Assembly: GCA_050732575.1 (NCBI GenBank)
Contig: JBOHRF010000028.1
Coordinates: 1-31,767, forward strand
DNA length: 31,767 nucleotides
Reading direction: 5' to 3'
Source: JBBDWZ01 sp050732575
Lineage (GTDB): Bacteria; Gemmatimonadota; Gemmatimonadetes; Longimicrobiales; RSA9
Shown here: positions 23,699 to 31,719 of the stretch, one piece after another
Position numbering within the stretch: the stretch's first letter is position 1
Layout of the letters: each line of letters begins with the position of its first letter
Made by a program: the position numbers and the translations under genes
Notes under the pieces: generated by a model
The model's input: only the letters and a program-made list of their open reading frames with translations
Told to the model about the DNA's origin: nothing
Databases searched by the model: none

Positions 23699-25009
23699 AT
23701 GTCAACCCCGTTCGGTCAATGCCTACCCAACCTGCGCACCGAAGTACCCGGTCCTGAATCTCGCGCGCTGGCCGCCAGGCTGGCTCACGTCGAATCCCGC
23801 AACATCACCCGTCTGGAACCGGTGCCGCCAATTTTTTGGGATGTGGCGCAGGGCGCCAACGTGCGCGACGTAGATGGCAATGTCTTCATTGATCTGACCG
23901 CCGGATTCGGTGTTGCCAGTGCCGGCCACGCCAATCCGGCCGTGGTTGCGGCCATTGCGCGTCAGGCCGGTCGGCTGGCACATGGCCTTGGTGATGTGCA
24001 GCCACATGCCGTCAAAGTGGAATTGCTGGAACGACTGGCACGGATTGCACCCGGGTCGCTCAACGTCACCATCCTGGGCAGCGCGGGCGCAGAAGCCGCG
24101 GAGGCCGCGCTAAAAACTGCTTGGCTGCGCACCGGCCGGCCCACTGTAATAGCGTTTGAAGGCAGCTATCACGGCCTCACCATAGGCGCATTGGCTGTAA
24201 CTCAGTTGGGCGAGTTTCGTGCCCCATTCCAGCGTGTGTTGAGTCCAGCAGTACGGTTTGTCCCGTTTCCAACGCGCGCAGCGGAGCTTTCGGCTACACT
24301 CGCTCGGCTCGATGCCGCGCTGGACGATTCGGTTGGCGCCATTCTGGTCGAGCCCATCCAGGGTCGAGGTGGGGTGCGCGTGCCGCCACCGCAGTTTCTT
24401 TCCGCACTCCGCGAGCGCTGCGATGGCCGGCTGCGCGTACTCATTTTTGATGAGATCTATACCGGCATGGGACGGACTGGACACTGGTTCGCCTGCCAAC
24501 ATGCGCACGTGACACCCGACCTCTTGTTGGTAGGTAAGGGTCTGACCGGGTCTACTGCCCTGAGCGCGTGCATCGGCACCGGCGAGGTGATGGCTGCCTG
24601 GCCACCATCCCGTGGTGAAGCCATTCATACAAGCACGTTTTTAGGGAATCCGATTGCCTGCGCGGCTGCCCTCGCCCAAATCGATCAGATTGTGGACCTG
24701 GATCTGATCACACGCGCGCGGCTGCTGGGCGAGCAAATCCAGGCACGTGCCAATTTGTGGGTAAAGCGCTGGCCGTGCGCCCGGGAAGTCCGAGGGATGG
24801 GAGCTTTGCAAGGTGTTGTCTTGAGCCCGGGTGACCCTCTTCTCGGCCTACGGATTTGCGAGCTCGCGCTCACCCGCGGCGTCATTGTGCTGGCCGAGGG
24901 TGCCCAGGCTGACGTTCTTGCGCTCACACCGCCGTTAATCATTACCGATGCGCAACTCGAGCATGCACTTACCGTCATCGAGTGCACCCTCGAAGATTGC
25001 CTTTTGTAA
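23699..25009 (+). CDS. Class III PLP-dependent aminotransferase
   Basis: A 436-residue fold-type I aminotransferase of the ornithine/GABA/diamine group. The PLP lysine is K280 in LLLVGKGLTGS, and the cofactor Asp is D251 in FDEIYTGMGRTG. The GSAGAEAAEAALK block (128-139) and SYHGLT (156-161) are family landmarks. The usual SKALGGG is replaced by GKGLTGS, and DEVQTG by DEIYTG, so it is not a close GABA or ornithine aminotransferase. The amino donor and acceptor are not predictable. It is 27 bp upstream of the SDR gene and may belong to the lipid operon. Confidence 0.85.
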   Translation: MSTPFGQCLPNLRTEVPGPESRALAARLAHVESRNITRLEPVPPIFWDVAQGANVRDVDGNVFIDLTAGFGVASAGHANPAVVAAIARQAGRLAHGLGDVQPHAVKVELLERLARIAPGSLNVTILGSAGAEAAEAALKTAWLRTGRPTVIAFEGSYHGLTIGALAVTQLGEFRAPFQRVLSPAVRFVPFPTRAAELSATLARLDAALDDSVGAILVEPIQGRGGVRVPPPQFLSALRERCDGRLRVLIFDEIYTGMGRTGHWFACQHAHVTPDLLLVGKGLTGSTALSACIGTGEVMAAWPPSRGEAIHTSTFLGNPIACAAALAQIDQIVDLDLITRARLLGEQIQARANLWVKRWPCAREVRGMGALQGVVLSPGDPLLGLRICELALTRGVIVLAEGAQADVLALTPPLIITDAQLEHALTVIECTLEDCLL

Positions 25010-25036
25010 GCCTCCTGCTCACCTTAGAGCCTTCCG

Positions 25037-26023
25037 GTGCCGATCCAATCGCTTCTGATTACCGGTGTTACCGGTTTCGTTGGCTCTCACGTTGCGGAAG
25101 CCGTTGCGGGCCGAGTGTCTTCCATTCGTGCACTCGCTCGCTCGAGCAGCCAACGAGATCGGCTGGAGCAGCTAGGGTTCCAGTACATCGCCGGCTCTCT
25201 GGAAGATGCTGAGAGCGTTCGTGGCGCAGTCGAGGGCGTTGAGGTCGTCGTACATATGGCGGCTGCTACGCGCGCGGGCTCCGAAGCCGAATTCCTGCGC
25301 GTAAACGCGCAGGGGACTCGCACCCTTGCCGATGCCATCCGCCAGTCCCGACACCCGCCTCACCGGCTGGTTTATCTGAGTTCGCTGGCAGCTGCCGGCC
25401 CGGCCCGAAACGGACGGCCGGTTACCGCGGACGATGAACCCGCGCCTTTGACAGCCTACGGCAGAACAAAGCTGGCTGGAGAACGTATCTGTTCCGAGCT
25501 GAGCGACTTTTGTCAGGTCATCGTGCTTCGCCCGCCCGCGGTTTACGGGCCCAGAGAGCGAGACCTGCTCGAGTTCTTTCGGCTGGCCCGCTGGGGCGTG
25601 CTGCCCGTGCCCACCGGACCTGCCCGGCCGCTGCAAATGGTACACGCCCGCGATCTGGCGCGGGCCGTCGTCATGGCTGCAACTGCAGATCGGGCTCGCG
25701 GCGTATATCATATTGCCGAGCCGAGCGCCCATACCTGGGAAGAGATCTGCCGAATGCTAGCTGGCGCGGTCGCCCGTCGGGCGCGGTTGGTCAAAGTGCC
25801 TGCCGCTTTGATCACTGCTGCGGCCGTATTAAGTGAGGGCTGGGGCAAATTGATCCGCCAACCCTCCATTTTCAGTCGCGACAAGGCGCGGGAGTTGCTA
25901 GCGCCTGGCTGGCTTTGCGAGACGGAGGCAGCACAGCGAGACATCGGATTCCGTACCGAGATCCCGCTCGAGCAGGGCTTGAGCGAGACGGCCAAATGGT
26001 ATCGCGCGCACGGCTGGCTCTAG
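25037..26023 (+). CDS. Extended SDR oxidoreductase, candidate ceramide reductase (CerR-like)
   Basis: A 328-residue NAD(P)-dependent epimerase/dehydratase-type protein. The Rossmann motif TGVTGFVG is at 9-16, the catalytic Y141-x3-K145 in YGRTK, and the Ser in LVYLSS (115/116). A substrate-binding C-terminal region follows. The GTG start at 25037 places the Rossmann strand at the N terminus as expected. In Caulobacter an SDR of this general kind (CerR) reduces the oxidised ceramide intermediate and is encoded near spt. Here it lies 25 bp before serine palmitoyltransferase, so I infer the same role. By sequence alone a sugar epimerase or 3-beta-HSD-like enzyme remains possible. Confidence 0.7.
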   Translation: MPIQSLLITGVTGFVGSHVAEAVAGRVSSIRALARSSSQRDRLEQLGFQYIAGSLEDAESVRGAVEGVEVVVHMAAATRAGSEAEFLRVNAQGTRTLADAIRQSRHPPHRLVYLSSLAAAGPARNGRPVTADDEPAPLTAYGRTKLAGERICSELSDFCQVIVLRPPAVYGPRERDLLEFFRLARWGVLPVPTGPARPLQMVHARDLARAVVMAATADRARGVYHIAEPSAHTWEEICRMLAGAVARRARLVKVPAALITAAAVLSEGWGKLIRQPSIFSRDKARELLAPGWLCETEAAQRDIGFRTEIPLEQGLSETAKWYRAHGWL

Positions 26024-26048
26024 CCGGGCGCCTTACTGGGGAGACGGA

Positions 26049-27239
26049 ATGAGTCTTTTCGAGAAGTGCTACCGATATACAAAAGCCCGCGAGGTGATGG
26101 CCGCGGGCTACTACCCGTATTTCCAGCCGATCGAAGCTTCCTACGACACAGAGGTTCTCATCCGCGGCGAGCGGAAGATCATGGTCGGCTCCAACAATTA
26201 CCTCGGCTTGACGCACCACCCGAAGGTGTTGGCCGCCGCCGAGTCGGCCCTTTCCAGATACGGAAGCGGCTGCACGGGCAGTCGGTTTTTGAACGGCACG
26301 CTGGATCTACACGAATTGTTGGAAGAGCGACTCGCCAAATTCCTGCGTCAGGAGGCGGCACTCACTTTCTCAACCGGTTACCAGAGCAACCTGGGCGTGC
26401 TGGCCACGTTGGTTGGACGGGACGAGCATCTGTTTTCGGACAAGCTCAACCATGCGAGCATTGTGGACGGCTCGCGCCTTTCATTCGGAATTGTCCATCG
26501 ATATCCGCACAATGACCTGCGTGCGCTCGAGCGCGAGCTGGCCCGCACGCCTGCGGATGCGGGCAAGCTAATCGTGACGGACGGCATTTTCTCGATGGAA
26601 GGCACGATTTGCGACTTGCCCAAGATCGTTGCACTGGCTGAGTTCTACGGCGCCGAGGTACTAATCGACGATGCGCATTCGTTTGGAGTGCTGGGCGAGT
26701 TCGGTGGTGGCACGGCTCAGCATTTTGGACTGGAAAACCGCGTGTCCCTCATCATGGCCACATTCTCCAAGTCGCTGGCCAGCATTGGGGGCGTGATAGC
26801 AGGGCCCGAAGATGTCATCCATTATCTGAAGCACCACGCTCGCTCGCTGATCTTCAGCGCCAGCATGCCACCGGCGTCCATTGCGGGAGTGCTGGCGGCA
26901 CTGGAAGTGATTGAAGAAGAACCCGAGCGTCGCGATCAGCTTTGGCACAACACGCGGCGCATGCAGGAGGGGCTGCGCAGTCTCGGTTATGACATTGGCC
27001 GAAGCGAAACCCCGATCATCCCCGTTCTGATCGGTGAACTCGACAAGATGCTGGTTTTCTGGAAAGAATTGTTTGACGCCGGCGTATTCACCAATCCAGT
27101 GACGCCTCCAGCCGTGCCCGAGAACTCCTGCCGCTTGCGCATCTCGTGCATGGCCACGCACACCGATGAGCAAATCGACTTGGTGCTGGACGCCTTTGCG
27201 GTAGTCGGAAAACGCATGGCCGCATTTGATCAGGCCTGA
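26049..27239 (+). CDS. spt: Serine palmitoyltransferase (alpha-oxoamine synthase family)
   Basis: A 396-residue PLP enzyme that condenses serine with a long acyl thioester to 3-ketosphinganine, the first step of sphingolipid synthesis. The PLP lysine is K241 in ATFSKSLAS; DDAH (207-210) and NHASIVDG (134-141) are alpha-oxoamine synthase signatures. The opening YYPYFQPIE and the SNNYLGLT and RYGSGCTGSRFLNGTLDLH-like blocks closely resemble the Bacteroides-type SPT rather than KBL, BioF or HemA. GGGGAG five bases before the ATG at 26049 is the best ribosome-binding site of this operon. It overlaps the next gene by 14 bp. Confidence 0.85.
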   Translation: MSLFEKCYRYTKAREVMAAGYYPYFQPIEASYDTEVLIRGERKIMVGSNNYLGLTHHPKVLAAAESALSRYGSGCTGSRFLNGTLDLHELLEERLAKFLRQEAALTFSTGYQSNLGVLATLVGRDEHLFSDKLNHASIVDGSRLSFGIVHRYPHNDLRALERELARTPADAGKLIVTDGIFSMEGTICDLPKIVALAEFYGAEVLIDDAHSFGVLGEFGGGTAQHFGLENRVSLIMATFSKSLASIGGVIAGPEDVIHYLKHHARSLIFSASMPPASIAGVLAALEVIEEEPERRDQLWHNTRRMQEGLRSLGYDIGRSETPIIPVLIGELDKMLVFWKELFDAGVFTNPVTPPAVPENSCRLRISCMATHTDEQIDLVLDAFAVVGKRMAAFDQA

Positions 27240-28365
27240 CGGTCTGGAAACCCGCCCAGTTGCCGGCCGGGCGGATCTCGACCGCTTCATAAAACTGCCC
27301 TGGCGGATCTATCACAACGATTCCGCGTGGGTGCCGCCGTTGCTCCAGGAAGTGCGGCAGGCGCTCGATCGCTCCCGGCATCCCTTCCACGACCACGCGC
27401 AAGTCGAGTATTTCCTGGCCATCAAGAATGCGGAGATCGTAGGCCGCATAGCCGCGATCGTAAATCGGGCGCACAACGAATTCCATGACGACCAGATCGG
27501 CTTTTTTGGACTCTTTGAATGCATCAATGATGCGGGCGTTGCGCAGCAATTGCTCACGCTGGCCGAAGATTGGTTGCGTGCCCGCGGCTGCTCATGCGCG
27601 CGCGGGCCGATGAACTTCTCGACCAACGAAGAAATCTGCTCGCCGGGCGTTCTGGTGGACGGATTCGCGGTGCCGCCCAGAATCCTGATGGGCCACTCAC
27701 CCCCGTACTACCCGCGTTTGCTGGAGTCGGCAGGCTACGTGAAAGCGAAAGATCTGCTGGCCTATTGGGTCGATGCCGACCAGACGCCCGAGCGAATGAT
27801 GCGGGGGCTGGGGCGTTTGCGACGTCAGGGGGAGATCACACTGCGACAGCTCAATCTGAGAGACTTTGCGGGCGAGGTGAGCCGCGTGAAGGAGATCTAT
27901 AACGAGGCCTGGGAGCGCAACTGGGGCTTCGTGCCAATGACAGACCAGGAAGTGGATCATATGGCCAAATCCCTGCGTCCCGTGATCGATCCCAAACTTT
28001 GCTTCTTTGCCGAACACGATGGATCACCGGTAGGCTTTGCCCTGGCGGTGCCGGACTACAATCAGGCGCTCAAGTACGTAAACGGTAGACTGTTTCCCGT
28101 AGGCGTCTTCAAGTTTCTATGGCACCGCAGAGGCATAAAGTCAGTGCGCACGCTGACGCTGGGTGTCAAGCAGGCGTACCGGCAGCGGGGCTTGGACGTG
28201 ATGCTGATCGTGGCCTTGATGGAGTCTGCGCAGAAGGACAATCGTGCGCGTGGCGAATGCTCCTGGATCCTGGAAGACAATTTCCCCATGCGGCGTGGCC
28301 TGGAGCGCATGGGCGGCCGCGTGTACAAGACGTACCGTGTCTTCGAGAAACAGCTAGTGGTCTGA
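27226..28365 (+). CDS. GNAT-fold protein, candidate bacterial ceramide synthase
   Basis: A 379-residue protein. A TTG start at 27226 overlaps spt by 14 bp; no other start is near. The PWRIYHNDSAWVPPL opening, GPMNFSTNEEICSPGVLVDGF-like block (about 127-145), HSPPYYPRLLESAGYVKAKDL block and a late GNAT-like acyl-CoA core (LTLGVKQAYRQRGLDVMLI, then RRGLERMGGRVYKTYRVFEK) mark a widespread, mostly uncharacterised long GNAT family. In Caulobacter the ceramide synthase that N-acylates the sphingoid base is a GNAT-like protein, not related to eukaryotic CerS. The position directly after spt suggests this role, but equivalence to that protein is inference. Confidence 0.6.
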   Translation: MIRPDGLETRPVAGRADLDRFIKLPWRIYHNDSAWVPPLLQEVRQALDRSRHPFHDHAQVEYFLAIKNAEIVGRIAAIVNRAHNEFHDDQIGFFGLFECINDAGVAQQLLTLAEDWLRARGCSCARGPMNFSTNEEICSPGVLVDGFAVPPRILMGHSPPYYPRLLESAGYVKAKDLLAYWVDADQTPERMMRGLGRLRRQGEITLRQLNLRDFAGEVSRVKEIYNEAWERNWGFVPMTDQEVDHMAKSLRPVIDPKLCFFAEHDGSPVGFALAVPDYNQALKYVNGRLFPVGVFKFLWHRRGIKSVRTLTLGVKQAYRQRGLDVMLIVALMESAQKDNRARGECSWILEDNFPMRRGLERMGGRVYKTYRVFEKQLVV

Positions 28366-29324
28366 TGCAGCAGCTCTCGAATGCCAGCCAACTGGCGGCC
28401 CGCGACACCCATTCACCATTGAATTCAATAGCGGACCGCCCGGCCAGAGAGCAGCGCACACCCGCCAATCGGCTATTTGCCATTTACCTGTTGTTGTCCG
28501 CGCCCGCTCTGCTTTTTCCCTACGGCCCGGCGACGGGCGCCCTCCTGTTCTTTCTGCACCTGTTACTCGCTGCCATGGTTTGGGGGGTTAAACCGTTCGG
28601 CGCGCTGGCGCTGCGCTGGTCAGAACGTTACCCAACCCTGTTCCGCGTTATTGCCGACTGGTATCTGGTCCTGCTGATTCCAGTGCTCTACTCCGAGCTG
28701 GCCGTCCTGAACGCCGCGATTTGGAACGGCCATTATTTCGATAGCATCATCCAGCAATGGGAGGGAGTGTTGTTTGGGGGTCAGCCCAGTCAAGAGCTGG
28801 CTGTTCGTTTTCCCAGCCCGCTTCTCTCGGAGCTCCTGCATGGTGCCTATCTCTCGTACTACCTGATCATCTTCACGCCGCCCATCATTCTGTATCTCCA
28901 CGCGCGGCGGTCCGAACAACGAACGCTCGTGTTCACGATCATGCTGGCTTTCTTCTTACACTATGTGTTCTTCATCTATTTCCCGGTGCAGGGTCCACGC
29001 TACCTTTTTCCCGCCCCGGGTGGCCCACTTGCAGACGGCTCCGTGTATGCGCTCACACATGATGTGTTGGAGGCGGGGTCGAGCCGCGGTGCCGCGTTCC
29101 CATCGTCCCACGTTGGTGTGGCCGTCGCACAAACGATCGCCACGTCTCAGTTTCTGCCGTGGCTCGCCACTCCCCTTGGTGTGCTCACCACCGGTCTTGG
29201 TCTGGGCGCCATTTACGGCGGCTTTCACTACGCAACTGACGTGATTGCCGGTCTGCTGCTGGGCACGGCGGCCGCCCTGGTAGCGCGACCCGTTCGTAAC
29301 TGGCTGTCAGCGCGCGCAACTTGA
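28365..29324 (+). CDS. PAP2-superfamily membrane enzyme, inositol-phosphorylceramide-synthase-like
   Basis: A 319-residue polytopic membrane protein; its ATG overlaps the previous stop by one base. About six to seven hydrophobic helices are seen between 37 and 310. Active-site motifs resemble the Aur1/IPC synthase branch of PAP2 (PAP2_3): YFPVQGPRYLF at 205-215, AFPSSHVGVAV (244-254, H249) and YGGFHYATDVIAG (H288, D292). The catalytic residues would face the periplasm. Family members either move a phospho-head group onto ceramide or dephosphorylate lipid phosphates. Adjacency to spt favours sphingolipid head-group work. The N-terminal 35 residues are polar and probably cytosolic. Confidence 0.7.
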   Translation: MQQLSNASQLAARDTHSPLNSIADRPAREQRTPANRLFAIYLLLSAPALLFPYGPATGALLFFLHLLLAAMVWGVKPFGALALRWSERYPTLFRVIADWYLVLLIPVLYSELAVLNAAIWNGHYFDSIIQQWEGVLFGGQPSQELAVRFPSPLLSELLHGAYLSYYLIIFTPPIILYLHARRSEQRTLVFTIMLAFFLHYVFFIYFPVQGPRYLFPAPGGPLADGSVYALTHDVLEAGSSRGAAFPSSHVGVAVAQTIATSQFLPWLATPLGVLTTGLGLGAIYGGFHYATDVIAGLLLGTAAALVARPVRNWLSARAT

Positions 29325-30070
29325 TGCCCGGACGCATTGCCACCATGGCACTGGTTGTCGGTGCTGCCAGTTTGTGGTTGTTACTCGCTTCACTGCCCTG
29401 GCCGGCCCGCACGCTAACTGCATTCCTGCTCGTTCCCATGCCCGCATTGGCGTATGTGCAGATGAAAATGCTGGCCCGACTGGAGGCGGATCAGCTGCCT
29501 CGTCTGTCCATATACATCAGCTCGGGCATCATGCTTTGGGGCCTCGCCATTGCCGCCATCATCGCCGCATCGGCAAGTGATTTCACTCCATCGCTAATAG
29601 GAATCCGCGGACTCGAAGCGCGCCTGCTGATTTCATGGACCATTTTTGGTCTGGCAACGGCTGCACTGCTCTATGCCCTTGGGCGCTACTTCGGCGTGCA
29701 GGAATCGCCTTATTTGATCCAGCTCTTGCCACGCTCCGTGGGCGAACGTGTGGCCTTCATCGGTCTTTCGATTACGGCTGGAATCTGCGAAGAACTGGTC
29801 TTCCGCGGCTTCCTGATTTCCGCGCTCACCGTACCAACAGGTAGCTTGGCAGCGGCGGCTGCGATCAGCACACTCGTATTTGGCGTTCTGCATTCCTATC
29901 AGCGCGTCATCGGGGTCCTGCGCGCCGGTATTCTGGGACTCGCGCTGACCATACCGTTCCTCATGACCGGCAGTCTGCTGCCATCGATCCTTGCGCACAT
30001 TGCAATCGACCTGACGGGTGGCCTCTTCCTTGGCCGTTACACCCAGGCGGCGCATCGATTGCACTCATGA
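29324..30070 (+). CDS. CPBP family intramembrane metalloprotease (CAAX/Abi)
   Basis: A 248-residue protein with about seven to eight membrane helices. The CPBP/Abi glutamate motif is ICEELVFRGFL (EE-x3-R), the second motif is FGVLHSYQR, and the third is ILAHIAIDL with the metal-binding His and Asp. Such proteins are Rce1-like membrane proteases; in bacteria they often process small hydrophobic substrates or act in immunity to self-made peptides. The ATG at 29324 overlaps the stop of the PAP2 gene (TGATG-like arrangement); a TTG one codon earlier is possible. Its link with the lipid genes is only positional. Confidence 0.82.
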   Translation: MPGRIATMALVVGAASLWLLLASLPWPARTLTAFLLVPMPALAYVQMKMLARLEADQLPRLSIYISSGIMLWGLAIAAIIAASASDFTPSLIGIRGLEARLLISWTIFGLATAALLYALGRYFGVQESPYLIQLLPRSVGERVAFIGLSITAGICEELVFRGFLISALTVPTGSLAAAAAISTLVFGVLHSYQRVIGVLRAGILGLALTIPFLMTGSLLPSILAHIAIDLTGGLFLGRYTQAAHRLHS

Positions 30071-30097
30071 GGGCTGGAGCGCAGGAAGCGGGTTGCA

Positions 30098-30529
30098 GTG
30101 GAACGAGCCGGAACGCTGATCGAGCTGGATGAAGCGGCTCAACTCCGAATTGCACCGGATGAGCCAGATCCACGGGGCTGGAGCGTTGTGTCACGTGAGG
30201 GCTGCTCGGTTGGTGTGGTGCGTACTCTTCTGGTCGATACAGAACGACTCAAGGTCCGTTACTTCGTAAGCGACCTTTCGGAAAACGAGGGTCAGGTGTT
30301 GCTTCCTGTTCCTCTGGCCCGGCTGGATCCGCGCCAGCGACGGGTCATTTACGATGTTTCTCCTGCAGCCGTGTTTTCGTCCCTTCCGCGCTACAGCGGT
30401 TCGTCACCCACAGAGCACGATGAGGATCACATCCTGAGCCTGTTGGCGGGCACAGCAAGCGTGCCACCCGACCGTGGGGCAACTACCGAACGGCGGCAAC
30501 GGGATCGGCGGCGCGGTTCCGCCAGATAG
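30098..30529 (+). CDS. PRC-barrel domain protein
   Basis: A 143-residue soluble protein. Residues about 25-88 form a PRC-barrel (GWSVVSREGCSVGVVRTLLVD...LKVRYFVSDLSE...GQVLLPVPLARLDPRQRRVIYDV). The rest is a polar tail ending in a strongly basic RRQRDRRRGSAR stretch that could contact nucleic acid. PRC-barrels occur in RimM, photosynthetic reaction-centre H subunits and many small stress proteins; no reaction is predicted. The start is the GTG at 30098, with AGGA about ten bases upstream. It lies 27 bp after the CPBP gene and may be the last gene of the run. Confidence 0.7.
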   Translation: MERAGTLIELDEAAQLRIAPDEPDPRGWSVVSREGCSVGVVRTLLVDTERLKVRYFVSDLSENEGQVLLPVPLARLDPRQRRVIYDVSPAAVFSSLPRYSGSSPTEHDEDHILSLLAGTASVPPDRGATTERRQRDRRRGSAR

Positions 30530-30806
30530 CGGGCGAAACGCAACAATTCCCCTCAGATCAACCCGGGGTTTCTGAAGCGCAACTGCGGACCCCCGAAGCA
30601 CTGCCGGGAAGGTTCGGTTAATGCCGCTAATTCAAGTCGGGACAATACGATTGGTGGGTAGCTGCAGAGCCCCCTCGGGCGTCCGCGGCCGGCGCATTGA
30701 TGCGTTGTCTATTCAGCGGAACATCGTTTGCAACCTGGGTACACGCAGATGCACCCTGGTCAGGTAACGGACGAAGGCGTTCGCACCGCAACGAAGGAGT
30801 TGTAGA
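30530..30806. other. 277-bp intergenic region
   Basis: I see no supported ORF. A small palindromic element (TCAGA...TCTGA around AACCCGGGGTT, 30553-30575) lies after the PRC-barrel gene but lacks a T-run, so I do not call it a terminator. The promoter of the following gene should be here; no clear -35/-10 pair was found. Confidence 0.4.
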
Positions 30807-31229
30807 GTGATTCTGCACTGCACGTTCGAAGAGCTTTCGGCACTTGCTGCCGGGACGGAACGCGTGCTTTCGGATGCAGACCACTCGTCGGTTGTAGTGG
30901 CGGCGCCGCCTCAGGTGGTTGCCGACCTCGAGTCACTGGCCCGCCGGCTCACCGGAGATTTCACCGTGATTTCGCTCGCCGAGCAGCGCAGCATTGCACG
31001 GGCCGCCGCGTACATTCTGGCCGACCTGAAGCACCGCATGGACGCGACCATCATTGCGGAGCACCCGGCCAGTGAAGCCACGGTGCAGGCATACTTTGAG
31101 TACGCTCACGTGCTGGCGTTTGAAGACCGGGTGCGCCGGATCGGGGATGAAATGGCCGCTATCATTGAACTCATGACGGGTAGCGCACCAACGGAGGAAA
31201 GCGCGCGCTCGGTCACATTCGCGGACTAA
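30807..31229 (+). CDS. Conserved-looking hypothetical protein
   Basis: A 140-residue soluble, mainly helical protein of no family I recognise. It has an alternating alpha/beta start (SVVVAAPPQVVADLESLARRL, then FTVISLAEQRSIARAAAYILADLKHRMDATI) and an acidic helical end. The GTG start is well supported by AAGGAG (30794-30799) seven bases upstream, and a strong terminator lies 32 bp after the stop, so it appears to be a single-gene transcript. There is no signal peptide, metal motif or membrane helix. It could be a scaffold or regulator; nothing in the sequence decides. Confidence 0.65.
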   Translation: MILHCTFEELSALAAGTERVLSDADHSSVVVAAPPQVVADLESLARRLTGDFTVISLAEQRSIARAAAYILADLKHRMDATIIAEHPASEATVQAYFEYAHVLAFEDRVRRIGDEMAAIIELMTGSAPTEESARSVTFAD

Positions 31230-31260
31230 GTGACCGCCGCAGCTCCAAACGTTCTGCTGA

Positions 31261-31292
31261 AAGCCGGCCTCACGAGAGGGCCGGCTTTTTTT
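31261..31292 (+). terminator. Strong intrinsic terminator
   Basis: The 9-bp stem AAGCCGGCC / GGCCGGCTT (31261-31269 with 31279-31287) has a short loop and runs into seven T residues (31286-31292). It ends the transcript of the hypothetical gene at 30807. Confidence 0.9.
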
Positions 31293-31347
31293 GGGTCCCG
31301 ACTGGACGTGCCATGGGGCCAGTAAACCAATGCTCCGGGAGACTCTC

Positions 31348-31686
31348 ATGAAACGCGCAGGCAAATTCCATATCGGTCTGGCTGTGGCCCTGATGGCCCT
31401 GGCCGGCTGCGCTTCCACACGGTCCGTCAGCGTTGGCTCGGACGTCACGTACCGGCTCGAAGTCGTGAATCAAATGCCGCAGGCCATGACCGTTTTCTGG
31501 AGCGATGGCGGCGAACCGCGTATGCTGGGATCGGTAGGCTCGGGCCGAACCGAGAGTTTCGTCATCGCGGGCGCAGGCTCAACCAACGTCTCCATTACTG
31601 CACGGGATGCCGGAGGGACCCGCCGTGGCGGGCCCTACAGTGTCACGCTGGAAGCCGGTGTTGTTAAACGAGTCGTAGTGCGGTAA
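31348..31686 (+). CDS. Small predicted lipoprotein
   Basis: A 112-residue protein with a type II signal peptide: basic MKRAGK, a hydrophobic stretch, then the lipobox LAGC with the acylated Cys at about 22. The mature part is beta-rich and Ser/Gly/Thr-rich (YRLEVVNQMPQAMTVFWSDGG..., GRTESFVIAGAGSTNVSITARD) and looks like a small beta-sandwich. No enzyme motif is seen. The ATG at 31348 is fixed by GGGAG six bases upstream; the longer in-frame extension to 31291 would start inside the terminator. Family unknown. Confidence 0.75.
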   Translation: MKRAGKFHIGLAVALMALAGCASTRSVSVGSDVTYRLEVVNQMPQAMTVFWSDGGEPRMLGSVGSGRTESFVIAGAGSTNVSITARDAGGTRRGGPYSVTLEAGVVKRVVVR

Positions 31687-31692
31687 GTCGCG

Positions 31693-31719
31693 GGCGGGCC
31701 TTGCCGTTCAAGGCCCGCC
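31693..31719 (+). terminator. Terminator-like hairpin without U-tract
   Basis: A perfect 11-bp stem (GGCGGGCCTTG / CAAGGCCCGCC) with loop CCGTT lies 7 bp after the lipoprotein stop. It is followed by AGCCCCC rather than T residues, so efficient intrinsic termination is doubtful; it could still pause polymerase or protect a 3' end. Confidence 0.5.
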
